From Clostridium sp. CAG:221 (GTDB lineage: Bacteria; Bacillota; Clostridia; Clostridiales; Clostridiaceae): a DNA stretch of 62,664 nucleotides. The DNA is taken from positions 68,855 through 131,518 of the forward strand of contig FR883427.1 of the NCBI GenBank assembly GCA_000435835.1, given 5' to 3'. Positions 33,054 to 41,803 of this stretch are shown piece after piece (within the stretch, counting starts at the first letter, position 1; each line of letters starts with the position of its first letter). Under the pieces are notes generated by a model. That model had not been told where the DNA came from, made no database searches, and worked only from the letters and a program-made list of their open reading frames with translations. The position numbers and the translations under genes were made by a program.

Positions 33054-34094
33054 ATGAAAATAAATGATATTATAAAGAAAAAGAGAATTACCCTAGGAAT
33101 GACACAGGAGCAAGTTGCAGATTATCTTGGTGTTTCAACACCAGCAGTGAATAAGTGGGAAAAAGGTGGCTGTTATCCTGATATAACATTATTACCAGCA
33201 CTAGCTAGGCTTTTAAAAGTAGATTTAAATACATTACTTTCTTTTAATGATGACTTATCAGAGAAGGAAATAGGTGATTTTTTAAATGAATTATATGAAG
33301 TTGTAAGCACTAAAGGTTTTAATACAGCATATGAAGTAGCTATTGATAAGATTCAGTAATTTCCTAATTGCTATAAGTTGATTCTAAGCACTGCAACCAT
33401 GTTATCAGGAATGATTTGTATGTTTGGAGTAGATAATAGAGAATACTATGAAGGACAAATAGAAGCTTTATATGTAAGAGTGCTAGAAAGTGAAGACTTA
33501 GAGGTTAGAAATGAGGCAACCTCTATGCTTATAAATAAATATTTAGAGAGAAATGAATATAAAAAAGCACAAAGCTGTATAGATAAATTACCTACTGTTA
33601 CATATGATAAAAATAGGTTACAAGGAAGACTTTATATTAAAAAAGGTGAGTTTGATAAGGCCTCTGAACTTTTTAGCTATAAGTTAATAGAAGCAACCAC
33701 AGATATTTTTACAATATTAATATCCATGATGGAAATAGCTTTAAAGGATGGTAGAAAAGAGGATGCCAAATATTTTGCAGAGATTTTAGAAAAAACAACA
33801 GATTTATATGACCTATGGGATTACAATGGACAAGTTGGATATTTCAAATTATACAGTGATGAAAAAGATGCAGATAACTTTGTAATTGTACTTAAAAAAA
33901 TGCTAGAAGCAATGAAAAAGCCATGGAACCCATCAAAATCTAAGCTATATGCAAATATGAAGGTTAATCAAAGTGAAGAAGGATTTGAACAATTTATTGA
34001 TACCTTTGTAAATACTCTGAAAAGTGATGTTGAAGGTGAACTAGGTTTTGTAAAAAATAATGAAGAATTTAATGAATTAATAAACAATATTTAA
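33054..34094 (+). pseudogene. XRE-family HTH regulator with TPR-like C-terminal part, interrupted by in-frame stop
   Basis: A single open frame of 346 codons broken only by a TAA at codon 102 (33357-33359). Before the stop: a Cro/CI helix-turn-helix (MTQEQVADYLGVSTPAVNKWEKGGCYPDITLLPALARLLKV at residues 15-55 in short form) and the start of a linker ending DKIQ. After it, in the same frame: FPNCYKLILSTATMLSGM and TPR-like helices (YLERNEYKKAQSCIDKLP). Both parts have natural codon use and the joined product matches clostridial regulators of about 340 aa. A C-to-T change in a CAA codon would explain it. The N-terminal piece alone could still bind DNA. Confidence 0.8.
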
Positions 34095-34164
34095 TAAATA
34101 AAATAATAATTTGATTTTTAATTAAATTTGTTTTATCATATATTTTATATTAATATTAAGAAGA

Positions 34165-34410
34165 ATAAAAAATTCTATGAAAAGAAGAGTACTTATTTAT
34201 AATTATCTACCAGCGAGTAAGAATAGAGTGGAAGTCTTACAAGATATAAAATAAGGAAGAGGAACTTGGAGAAGCTACCTGAGCATTTATATGTAAGGGT
34301 GTGACGTTAACTGCGTTAAAGTTTTGAGTGAACTAGAATTTTCTAGTTAAATTGAGTGGTACCGCGGAAATATTCCGTCTCTTTGTATTATAAAGAGACG
34401 GTTTTTTTAT
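34165..34410 (+). ncRNA. T-box riboswitch controlling argS
   Basis: Leader with the T-box sequence GAGTGGTACCGCGG at about 34354-34367 and terminator CCGTCTCTTT/AAAGAGACGG plus T7 (34375-34408). Stem I runs from about 34170 (AGAGTACTT). The Arg codon AGA at 34258-34260, located before GGAACTTGGAG in the position equivalent to the specifiers of the other two T-boxes here, is the likely specifier. Occupies the 340-bp gap before argS. Confidence 0.92.
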
Positions 34411-34433
34411 ATTAAAAAAATAGGAGGCAGATT

Positions 34434-36191
34434 ATGAAAATATTTATTGATCAAATCAGCGATATAGTTAAAGATGTTTTTGAAGAACTTGGATATGACA
34501 GGGAATCAGGAAAGGTAACTGTATCAAATAGACCAGACCTTTGCCAATATCAATGTAATGGAGCATTACCTAATGCTAAGAAACATGGAAAAGCACCAAG
34601 AGTTATAGCAGAAGAAGTAGTTGCTAAATTACAAGAAAATAAAATTTTCTCTAAATTAGAAATAGCAGGACCAGGATTTATAAATATAACAATTAATGAT
34701 GAGTTTTTAATTGATTATATTAATAAAATGAACAAGGATGAAAAGTTTGGTACTTCACCAGCAACAGAAATTAAAAAAATAGTTGTAGATTATGGTGGAG
34801 CTAATGTTGCTAAACCTCTACATATAGGACATTTAAGATCTGCAATCATTGGTGAAAGTATTAAGAGAATTGCTAAATACTTAGGACATGATGTTATTGG
34901 TGATGTTCACTTAGGAGATTGGGGTCTTCAAATGGGTATGGTTATTTCAGAAGTTGAAAGAAGAAATCCAGAATTACCATACTTTGATGCAAGCTTTGAA
35001 GGAGAATATCCTGAAGAAGCACCATTTACAATAGATGAACTTGAAGATATATATCCATATGCAAGTAAGCTTGCTAAATCAGATGAAGCTGTAATGGAAG
35101 CTGCTAAGAAGGCAACAGTTGAACTTCAACAAGGTAGAAGAGGATATGTTGCATTATGGAAGCATATCTTAAATGTATCTGTTGCTGACTTAAAGAAAAA
35201 TTATGGTGCATTAGATGTAAGCTTTGAATTATGGAATGGTGAAAGTGATGCACAAAAATTAATTCCAGATATGGTTAAGGAATTAAAGGAAAATGGATAT
35301 GCACATGAAAGTGAAGGAGCTTTAGTTGTTGATGTAAGTAAAGAAGATGATAAAGCACCTATTCCACCACTTCTTTTATTAAAATCTGATGGAGCTTCAT
35401 TATATGGAACTACAGATTTAGCTACAGTAGTAGAAAGAGTTAGAGATTTAAAAGCTAATGAAATAATATACTTAGCTGATAAGAGACAAGGACTTCACTA
35501 TGAACAATTCTTTAGAGCAGCAAGAAAATCAGGAATTGCTGGAGAAGATGTAGTATTAGATTTCATTGGTTTTGGAACAATGAATGGTAAAGATGGTAAG
35601 CCATTTAAAACTCGTGAAGGTGGAGTAATGAGACTTGCTGACTTAATAAGCATGATTAAAGAAGCAGGTAAAGAAAAGCTTAAAGATAATAAAAATATAA
35701 CAGAAGAAGAAGTTGAAGAAATATCATCAAAAGTAGGATTAGCTGCTTTAAAATATGGTGATTTATCAAACCAAGCTTCAAAAGATTATATCTTTGATAT
35801 AGATAGATTCGCTTCATTTGAAGGAAACACAGGACCATACATTCTTTACACAATAGTAAGAATTAAGTCTATTTTAAATAAAGCTGCCATGGATATTTCT
35901 AATGTTGATATAGCTGTACCGACAACTGAGGCAGAAAGAAACTTAATGCTTCAAGCAATTAAGTTTAATGAAATGGTAGAAAACAGCTTTAGAGATAGAG
36001 CACCACATAAGGTATGTGAATATATCTATGAATTATCAAATAACTTCAATAAGTTCTACAACGATACAAGAATAATATCAGAAGAAGATGAAGCTAAGAA
36101 AGCATCATGGCTTGCTCTTATTAATCTTGTGAAAAACATTTTAGAAACATGCTTAGATTTATTAGGTATGGAAAGCGTTGAAAGAATGTAA
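34434..36191 (+). CDS. argS: arginyl-tRNA synthetase
   Basis: Charges tRNA-Arg; class I. N-terminal Add1 domain (about residues 1-95), then DYGGANVAKPLHIGHLRSAIIGE with the HIGH box (HIGH at about 129-132). As usual in ArgRS, the KMSKS motif is degenerate (FKTREGGVMRLADLI). The C-terminal DALR anticodon domain starts FEGNTGPYILYTIVRI. 585 aa is normal. Ribosome binding site ATAGGAGG. Under Arg T-box control and convergent with asnS. Confidence 0.97.
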   Translation: MKIFIDQISDIVKDVFEELGYDRESGKVTVSNRPDLCQYQCNGALPNAKKHGKAPRVIAEEVVAKLQENKIFSKLEIAGPGFINITINDEFLIDYINKMNKDEKFGTSPATEIKKIVVDYGGANVAKPLHIGHLRSAIIGESIKRIAKYLGHDVIGDVHLGDWGLQMGMVISEVERRNPELPYFDASFEGEYPEEAPFTIDELEDIYPYASKLAKSDEAVMEAAKKATVELQQGRRGYVALWKHILNVSVADLKKNYGALDVSFELWNGESDAQKLIPDMVKELKENGYAHESEGALVVDVSKEDDKAPIPPLLLLKSDGASLYGTTDLATVVERVRDLKANEIIYLADKRQGLHYEQFFRAARKSGIAGEDVVLDFIGFGTMNGKDGKPFKTREGGVMRLADLISMIKEAGKEKLKDNKNITEEEVEEISSKVGLAALKYGDLSNQASKDYIFDIDRFASFEGNTGPYILYTIVRIKSILNKAAMDISNVDIAVPTTEAERNLMLQAIKFNEMVENSFRDRAPHKVCEYIYELSNNFNKFYNDTRIISEEDEAKKASWLALINLVKNILETCLDLLGMESVERM

Positions 36192-36192
36192 T

Positions 36193-36338
36193 TAGATAAT
36201 GATGAACTTAGATAATGATGAATGATGAATGACGAGTGATGAATTGTGGAATAAACTCCATTAGGGAGTTTAGAAAAATATATTTTTCAGAAACTCTGCG
36301 AGTTTCATCCTTAATTTATCATTCATAATTCATCATTA
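36193..36338 (+). repeat. dispersed intergenic repeat, copy 6 (forward)
   Basis: Begins at the argS stop. TGATGAATGATGAATGA left arm, AAACTCC..GGAGTTT and GAAACTCTGCGAGTTTC hairpins, TTATCATTCATAATTCAT right arm. Confidence 0.85.
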
Positions 36339-36371
36339 AAAAAGGGTGGTTTTGGCCACTCTTTTTTGTAC
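36339..36371 (+). terminator. rho-independent terminator of argS
   Basis: AAAAAAGGGTGG/CCACTCTTTTTT hairpin with T6. Confidence 0.85.
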
Positions 36372-36460
36372 AAAAAAAGCACCTTCAACAGGTGCTCTTT
36401 TAAATAATGGGGGGATGGGAACCTGTTTTTACACAGGTTTATATCTACACTTATAGTATT
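36372..36460 (-). ncRNA. second candidate C-rich small RNA
   Basis: Read on the minus strand: a TACTAT -10-like element near 36462, a hairpin AACCTGT/ACAGGTT (36441-36419), an unpaired CCCATCCCCCCATT segment (36418-36405), then a terminator GAGCACCT/AGGTGCT ending in T7 (36399-36372). Same plan as the candidate at 12254-12349: exposed C-run plus intrinsic terminator. No strong -35 is seen, and it lies downstream of asnS, so processing from asnS read-through is possible. The terminator hairpin also works on the plus strand for argS. Confidence 0.4.
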
Positions 36461-36505
36461 GACTTCATTAATAAAATTATACAAAAAAATGAAAAATAAT
36501 TTAAA

Positions 36506-36537
36506 AATAAAAAGAGCACTAAAGTGCTCTTTTTACA
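36506..36537. terminator. bidirectional terminator between argS and asnS
   Basis: AAAAAGAGCACT/AGTGCTCTTTTT, perfect 12-bp stem with a two-base loop; ends asnS on the minus strand. Confidence 0.9.
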
Positions 36538-36540
36538 ATA

Positions 36541-37935
36541 TTAGAAGTCAGATTGACCAGTAGTTCTTGGGAATGGTATTACGTCTCTGATGTTAGACAT
36601 ACCAGTGATGTACATTATTAATCTTTCAAATCCTAAACCAAATCCAGCGTGCTTAGTTTCTCCGTACTTTCTAAGCTCTAAGTACCACCAGTAATCTTCT
36701 TCCTTAAGACCTAATTCAGCCATTCTTGCCTTTAATACATCAAGTCTTTCTTCTCTTTGGCTTCCTCCGATGATTTCACCTATTCCTGGAACTAAACAAT
36801 CTGTTGCAGAAACAGTTTTTCCATCATCGTTAAGTCTCATATAGAATGCTTTGATGTCTTTTGGATAATCTGTAACGAATACAGGCTTTTTAAAGATTTC
36901 CTCTGTTAAATATCTTTCGTGCTCTGTTTGTAAATCCATACCCCATTCAACTGGATATTCAAAATCTTTTCCACAGTTCTTAAGAAGTTCAACAGCTTCT
37001 GTATAAGTAACCTTTCCAAAGTCAGAAGTTACTATATGATTTAATTTATCTAATAATCCTTTTTCAACAAATTGGTTGAAGAATGCCATTTCTTCTGGAC
37101 ATTCATCCATAACGTATTTAATTACGTATTTTAACATGTCTTCAGCTAATTCCATATCATCTTCTAAATCAGCAAAAGCTATTTCAGGTTCAACCATCCA
37201 GAATTCAGCAGCGTGTCTTGCTGTATTTGAGTTTTCAGCTCTGAAAGTAGGTCCAAATGTATAAACATTTCTAAATGCTAATGCAAAAGTTTCAGCATTT
37301 AATTGCCCTGAAACTGTAAGGTTAGTTTCTTTTCCAAAGAAGTCTTCTTTGTAATCAACAGCACCTTCTTCAGTTCTTGGAATATTATCAAAGTCTATTG
37401 TAGTTACTTTGAACATTTCTCCAGCACCTTCACAGTCACTTCCAGTTAAGATTGGAGTATTAGCATATACAAAGCCTTGATCTTGGAAGAACTTATGTAT
37501 TGCATAAGCAGCAACAGATCTTACTCTAAATACTGCTGAGAAAGCATTACTTCTTGGTCTTAAGTGAGCTATTGTTCTTAAGTATTCAAATGTATGTCTT
37601 TTCTTTTGTAATGGATAATCAGAATCTGACATACCTTCAACTATAACTTCTTTAGCTTGAATTTCAAATGGCTGTTTAGCCTCTGGAGTCGCAACTAAAG
37701 TACCAATAACTTTTATTGATGAGCTGATTGGTAATTTTGAGATTTCTTTAAAGTTTGATAGGTTGTTATCGAAAACCACCTGAATATTTTTAAAGAAGCT
37801 ACCGTCATTAACTTCTATAAATCCAAATGCATTTGAAGCTCTTAAAGTTCTTATCCAACCAGAAATAGTAATTTCTTTAGTTAAATATTCTTCAGAGTTT
37901 CTGTAAAGTGATTTTACTAAAACTACGTCTTTCAT
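36541..37935 (-). CDS. asnS: asparaginyl-tRNA synthetase
   Basis: Charges tRNA-Asn; class IIb. N-terminal OB-fold anticodon domain (ITISGWIRTLRASNAFGFIEVNDGS, residues 22-46), class II motif 2 in TFGPTFRAENSNTARHAAEFWMVEPE, and motif 3 GFGLGFERLIMYITG near the C-terminus. The N-T-A-R-H form indicates Asn rather than Asp specificity, and the T-box specifier AAC agrees. 464 aa is normal. AGGAGG precedes the ATG at 37935. Confidence 0.97.
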   Translation of the reverse strand: MKDVVLVKSLYRNSEEYLTKEITISGWIRTLRASNAFGFIEVNDGSFFKNIQVVFDNNLSNFKEISKLPISSSIKVIGTLVATPEAKQPFEIQAKEVIVEGMSDSDYPLQKKRHTFEYLRTIAHLRPRSNAFSAVFRVRSVAAYAIHKFFQDQGFVYANTPILTGSDCEGAGEMFKVTTIDFDNIPRTEEGAVDYKEDFFGKETNLTVSGQLNAETFALAFRNVYTFGPTFRAENSNTARHAAEFWMVEPEIAFADLEDDMELAEDMLKYVIKYVMDECPEEMAFFNQFVEKGLLDKLNHIVTSDFGKVTYTEAVELLKNCGKDFEYPVEWGMDLQTEHERYLTEEIFKKPVFVTDYPKDIKAFYMRLNDDGKTVSATDCLVPGIGEIIGGSQREERLDVLKARMAELGLKEEDYWWYLELRKYGETKHAGFGLGFERLIMYITGMSNIRDVIPFPRTTGQSDF

Positions 37936-37962
37936 AATTTACCTCCTAGAATTTTTTATAAT

Positions 37963-38222
37963 AAAAAAACCTTTCATCTCCATAAAAATGGGACGAAAGG
38001 ATAACTTACGTGGTACCACCCAAATTGCCTAAATAAAGGCCACTTAGTGCATAATGCAAAATTAATAACGGATTAAACCCGTCTAAGCCTACTAAAGTTT
38101 TACTCGTTCGGTTAGAAACTCCGAGATGTTCTTCACAAATGATTTCGTATAAGGCTTACACCATCCCTTATTCGCTAAAACTACCTTCAAGTGTTACTCT
38201 TCTCTTCATAGTAATTACGATA
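37963..38222 (-). ncRNA. T-box riboswitch (tRNA-Asn sensing) controlling asnS
   Basis: On the minus strand: Stem I from about 38205 (GAAGAGAAGAGTAAC), specifier codon AAC (38130-38128) before ATCTCGGAG, T-box GGGTGGTACCACG (about 38041-38029) and terminator CCTTTCGTCCC/GGAGATGAAAGG plus T7 (38000-37963). Fills most of the 380-bp gap between asnS and the divergent cytochrome-b5-like gene. Confidence 0.93.
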
Positions 38223-38317
38223 TTTACATTTAATAATTCGATTTTACAATAGTTTACTAACATTTGCAACTTAAATTCATAATATAATTTTAAGGAAAAT
38301 TATAAATGGAGGACTAA

Positions 38318-38734
38318 ATGGATAAGAAGAGTTTCCTTGAAGAAAGATATTGTGAAATAAATAAATTAAAGAATATGCTGCAAACTTATCCTAAAGAATA
38401 TTGCAGTACGATAATTAAGGTTATGGAATCTGTATGTGAAGATATAACCAGTTATTTAAATAAAGGTAAGAGTAAGAAAGATAAGAAAATGAGAAGCACA
38501 GATAATGTCTTTACTAAGGAACAGTTATCAGAATATGATGGGCAAAATAGGAATAAGATATATATAGCCGTTGATGGTATAGTATATGATGTAACAGATA
38601 AGGATACATGGAGTGGAGGAAGACACTATGGAGTTGCTGCCGGAAAAGACCTTACTAATTATTTAAATAACTGTCACAAAAATCAAAGAGATATTCTTAA
38701 TAAATTAGAAATAGTGGGAAGATTAGAAGATTAA
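38318..38734 (+). CDS. cytochrome b5-like heme/steroid-binding domain protein
   Basis: 138 aa. Residues 1-65 are helical and charged (a KGKSKKDKKMRS end); residues 66-138 are a cytochrome-b5-like fold: NVFTKEQLSEYDGQNRNKIYIAVDGIVYDVTDKDTW, then GGRHYGVAAGKDLTNYL. The pattern matches the membrane-associated progesterone-receptor type of b5 domain, which binds heme differently from classic b5. Heme binding is not proven by sequence. ATG at 38318 follows ATGGAGG. Monocistronic, followed by a repeat. Confidence 0.85.
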   Translation: MDKKSFLEERYCEINKLKNMLQTYPKEYCSTIIKVMESVCEDITSYLNKGKSKKDKKMRSTDNVFTKEQLSEYDGQNRNKIYIAVDGIVYDVTDKDTWSGGRHYGVAAGKDLTNYLNNCHKNQRDILNKLEIVGRLED

Positions 38735-38737
38735 TTT

Positions 38738-38866
38738 AAAATTATGAATGATGAATTATGAATTGATGAATAAACTCCTTTAGGGAGTTTAGAAAGTAGC
38801 TTTATTTTTTGAAACTCTTTGAGTTTCCTCATTACATTCATCAATCATCATTCATAATTCATCATT
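38738..38866 (+). repeat. dispersed intergenic repeat, copy 7 (forward)
   Basis: AAATTATGAATGATGAATT left arm, AAACTCC..GGAGTTT and GAAACTCTTTGAGTTTC hairpins, CATTCATAATTCATCATT right arm. Lies between convergent genes and ends five bases before the phosphoesterase stop. Confidence 0.85.
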
Positions 38867-38870
38867 ATGA

Positions 38871-39569
38871 TTACTCTTGTCCTGTTTCGTATGAGTTTAC
38901 TATGGCTGAAGGAAAGTTTAGCATAATGCAGTCTTTCATGATTCTTCTGTATTCATATTCAAGCTCTCTTATTGTAACATCAACATTTCCAGCATCATCA
39001 ATATTTAGTATTGCATATGTGATATTAGGACGCCCTATTTTAGGTTTTCCAATGCTTCCTACATTGACAATAAGTTTATCGTTAACTTTTTTAACAAAAG
39101 GTATATGAGTGTGAGCACAAATTAAAACATCATCTTCAAAGTTTTCCATAACTTTTTTTGTGTTTTCTGCATCTTCAAATAGGTATTCATTTATTAAATT
39201 AGGACTTCCATGAGTGAAGCATAAATTAACACCATTAACTGTATATTTTAATTTTTCAGGTAGTGAATCTAAATAAAACTTATTTGAAGTTCTTAATTCA
39301 GAGCACGTCCAAGGTAAAGAAAAAGAGTTAATTGTAGTATTTCTTATATAAGTATAAGCACCATTTACCACTGAAACATCATAATTACCTTTTATACAAG
39401 GAATTTCTCTTCTTTTTATTAAAGCAATAACTTCATTAGGGTGAGGTCCATAACCTACAAAATCTCCAAGGCATATAATCTTATCTACTTTTTGCTCGTC
39501 TATATCTTCTAACGCTTTCATTAATGCGTATATATTTCCATGAATATCTGATATGGCTGCTATTTTCAT
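38871..39569 (-). CDS. metallophosphoesterase (YfcE/MJ0936-like)
   Basis: Binuclear-metal phosphodiesterase of the calcineurin-like fold. Motifs in order: AAISDIHGNIYAL (D-x-H), CLGDFVGYGPHPNEV (GD), IKGNYD (GN[HY]D, with Tyr for His), CFTHGSP and CAHTHIPFV (GHTH-like). 232 aa is typical. The ATG at 39569 is used because GGAGGATTT lies upstream and the family starts with MKIAAISD; the longer in-frame reading lacks a site. Substrate unknown; relatives hydrolyse phosphodiesters. Confidence 0.92.
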   Translation of the reverse strand: MKIAAISDIHGNIYALMKALEDIDEQKVDKIICLGDFVGYGPHPNEVIALIKRREIPCIKGNYDVSVVNGAYTYIRNTTINSFSLPWTCSELRTSNKFYLDSLPEKLKYTVNGVNLCFTHGSPNLINEYLFEDAENTKKVMENFEDDVLICAHTHIPFVKKVNDKLIVNVGSIGKPKIGRPNITYAILNIDDAGNVDVTIRELEYEYRRIMKDCIMLNFPSAIVNSYETGQE

Positions 39570-39705
39570 CTTTAAATCCTCCAATGTAATTACTAAAATA
39601 ATTATATCATTAATTATAGTTTTTAGTGACAAAATAGAAGTGGATATTATTGCAAATATAAAGTATTATTATAGAAAGAATTGATAATGTTTTTGAGGTG
39701 TTTTT

Positions 39706-40782
39706 ATGAAAAATAGTAGAGTAAATAAGATTTTAGAAGGAATGGCTAAAGAAGGATTATCACAAATGATAATTACATCTCCAGCATCTATATTTTATTT
39801 AACAGGAAAGTGGATATATCCAGGGGAAAGAATGATTGCATTATACATAAATCAAAACGGTGATCATAAATTGGTAATCAATAAGTTATTCCCTGTATAT
39901 GAAGATTTAGGTGTAGAGATGATTTGGTATGAAGATACTGAAAATCCTATAGATTATTTAAATAGATGCATTAATAAAAATGAGATATTAGGAATAGATA
40001 AAGATTGGCCAGCAAGATTTTTAATACAACTTATTAATAGTAATGCAGCTAAAGGATTTGTTAATGGCTCTCCTATTATTGATAGGGTAAGAATGATTAA
40101 GGATGCTGAAGAGATAGAAATAATGAAAGCATCATCAAAAATAAATGATGCAGTAATGCTTAAGCTTTGGGATAGCTTAAAAGTAGGAAAGTCAGAAAAA
40201 TATTATGCAGGACTTTTACAAGAATTATATGAAAGTGAAGGAGCATCAGGATTTTCATTTTCACCAATAATAGCTACAAGTCCTAATGGTGCAGATCCAC
40301 ATCATGGTACAGGTAAGGACCTTATTAAAGATGGTGATAGCATCGTTTTAGATATTGGTGGAAAATATAATTCTTACTGCTCAGATATGACTAGAACAGT
40401 GTTTATAGGAAAAGAACCAAGTAAAGAGCATGCTGATATATATAATATTGTAAAGAGTGCCAATGAAAAAGCTATTTCAATCATTAAAGAAGGCGTGAAG
40501 TTCTCAGATATAGATAATGCAGCAAGAAATATTATTAAAGATGCTGGGTATGGAGAATACTTTACTCATAGAACAGGACATAGCATTGGAATAGAAGTAC
40601 ATGATTTCGGCGATGTAAGCGCAGTAAATCATGAAGAAGTTAAAGCAGGTATGATATTCTCAGTAGAACCTGGAATATACTTAAAAGATAACATAGGTGT
40701 AAGAATAGAAGATTTAGTATTAGTAACAAAAGACGGATGTGAAGTACTAAATTCAGTAACTAAAGAAATAGTAGTACTTTAG
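39706..40782 (+). CDS. M24 family aminopeptidase (Xaa-Pro type)
   Basis: 358 aa. An N-terminal creatinase-like domain (about residues 5-125) precedes the pita-bread metallopeptidase domain. Metal ligands are seen in VLDIGGKYNSYCSDMTRTVF (Asp, Asp), THRTGHSIGIEVHDF (His), FSVEPGIY (Glu) and GVRIEDLV (Glu). Family members remove N-terminal residues before proline. GAGGTG precedes the ATG. Followed by a repeat and a terminator shared with the convergent PNP gene. Confidence 0.93.
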   Translation: MKNSRVNKILEGMAKEGLSQMIITSPASIFYLTGKWIYPGERMIALYINQNGDHKLVINKLFPVYEDLGVEMIWYEDTENPIDYLNRCINKNEILGIDKDWPARFLIQLINSNAAKGFVNGSPIIDRVRMIKDAEEIEIMKASSKINDAVMLKLWDSLKVGKSEKYYAGLLQELYESEGASGFSFSPIIATSPNGADPHHGTGKDLIKDGDSIVLDIGGKYNSYCSDMTRTVFIGKEPSKEHADIYNIVKSANEKAISIIKEGVKFSDIDNAARNIIKDAGYGEYFTHRTGHSIGIEVHDFGDVSAVNHEEVKAGMIFSVEPGIYLKDNIGVRIEDLVLVTKDGCEVLNSVTKEIVVL

Positions 40783-40784
40783 TT

Positions 40785-40926
40785 AATGATGAACTTAAAT
40801 AATTATGAATTACGAATGATGAATTAAGGATGAAACTCGAAGAGTTTCTATAAATTTTATCCTTTCTAAACTCCCTTAAGGAGTTTATTCCACAATTCAT
40901 CATTCATCACTCATAATTCATAATTA
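40785..40926 (-). repeat. dispersed intergenic repeat, copy 8 (reverse)
   Basis: Reverse-oriented copy: GAAACTCGAAGAGTTTC hairpin, then AAACTCCCTTAAGGAGTTT, with AATTATGAATTACGAATGA and AATTCATCATTCATCACT arms. Starts at the M24 peptidase stop. Confidence 0.85.
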
Positions 40927-40958
40927 AAAAAAGCTGTACCCTAAGGCACAGCTTTTTT
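40926..40958. terminator. bidirectional terminator between M24 peptidase and PNP genes
   Basis: AAAAAAAGCTGT/ACAGCTTTTTT with inner ACC..GG pairing; overlaps the PNP stop codon. Confidence 0.9.
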
Positions 40959-41775
40959 ATATTATTTTAACGATTCTATTCATTAAGTTAATGAAGTCAT
41001 TTTTAACTTTTGTAGAAGTTTCCATAACTTCATCATGGCTTAAAGGCTGATCTAGTATACCAGCAGCCATGTTAGTGATGCAAGATATACCTACAGTTTT
41101 TATACCAGAGTGATTTGCAACGATAACTTCAGGAACAGTAGACATACCAACAGTGTCACCACCTAAAATTCCAACCATACGAATTTCTGCTGGAGTTTCA
41201 TAGGTTGGACCAGATAGCATTACATAAACTCCTTGTTTTAAATTTAATCCTAAATCTTTACCTGCTTCTAAGACTTTATTTCTTAAATCTTTGTTATAGG
41301 CTTCAGACATATCAGGGAATCTTGGACCAAATTCATCAAGATTTCTACCAATTAAAGGATTTGCTCCAGAAAGATTTATATGATCAGTAATAACCATTAA
41401 ATCTCCAGGATTAAAATCTGTATTTACAGCTCCACAAGCATTAGTAACAACAAGTTTAGAAACACCTAAAAGCTTCATAACTCTTACAGGGAAAGTAACT
41501 TCCTGCATTGAATATCCTTCATAGAAGTGAAATCTTCCTTGCATAGCAATAACTTGTTTTCCTTCTAATAAACCAATTACTAGTCTTCCTTTATGTCCTT
41601 CTACAGTAGATGTAGGGAAGTTAGGAATATCGGCATAGTCAAAGAATTCAGCTTCTTCTATGGTATCAGCTAAAGAACCAAGACCAGAACCTAGTATTAA
41701 TCCTATTTCAGGAGTATATTTGCTTTTGTTTTTTATAAATTCAGCAGCAGCTGATATTTTGCTTAGTAAGTTCAT
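40957..41775 (-). CDS. punA: purine nucleoside phosphorylase
   Basis: Phosphorolyses purine (deoxy)nucleosides to base plus (deoxy)ribose 1-phosphate; salvage pathway. This is the trimeric class: EIGLILGSGLGSLADTIE (phosphate-binding), STVEGHKGRLV, MQGRFHFYEGYSMQEVTFP, TNACGAVN and GISCITNMAAGI are all present. 272 aa is normal. ATG at 41775 is chosen over a GTG three codons upstream, which overlaps the GAGGTGAT ribosome binding site. It is 28 nt downstream of murC on the same strand. Confidence 0.95.
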   Translation of the reverse strand: MNLLSKISAAAEFIKNKSKYTPEIGLILGSGLGSLADTIEEAEFFDYADIPNFPTSTVEGHKGRLVIGLLEGKQVIAMQGRFHFYEGYSMQEVTFPVRVMKLLGVSKLVVTNACGAVNTDFNPGDLMVITDHINLSGANPLIGRNLDEFGPRFPDMSEAYNKDLRNKVLEAGKDLGLNLKQGVYVMLSGPTYETPAEIRMVGILGGDTVGMSTVPEVIVANHSGIKTVGISCITNMAAGILDQPLSHDEVMETSTKVKNDFINLMNRIVKII

Positions 41776-41803
41776 TAGTATCACCTCTTAAGTTTATTAT
41801 TTA

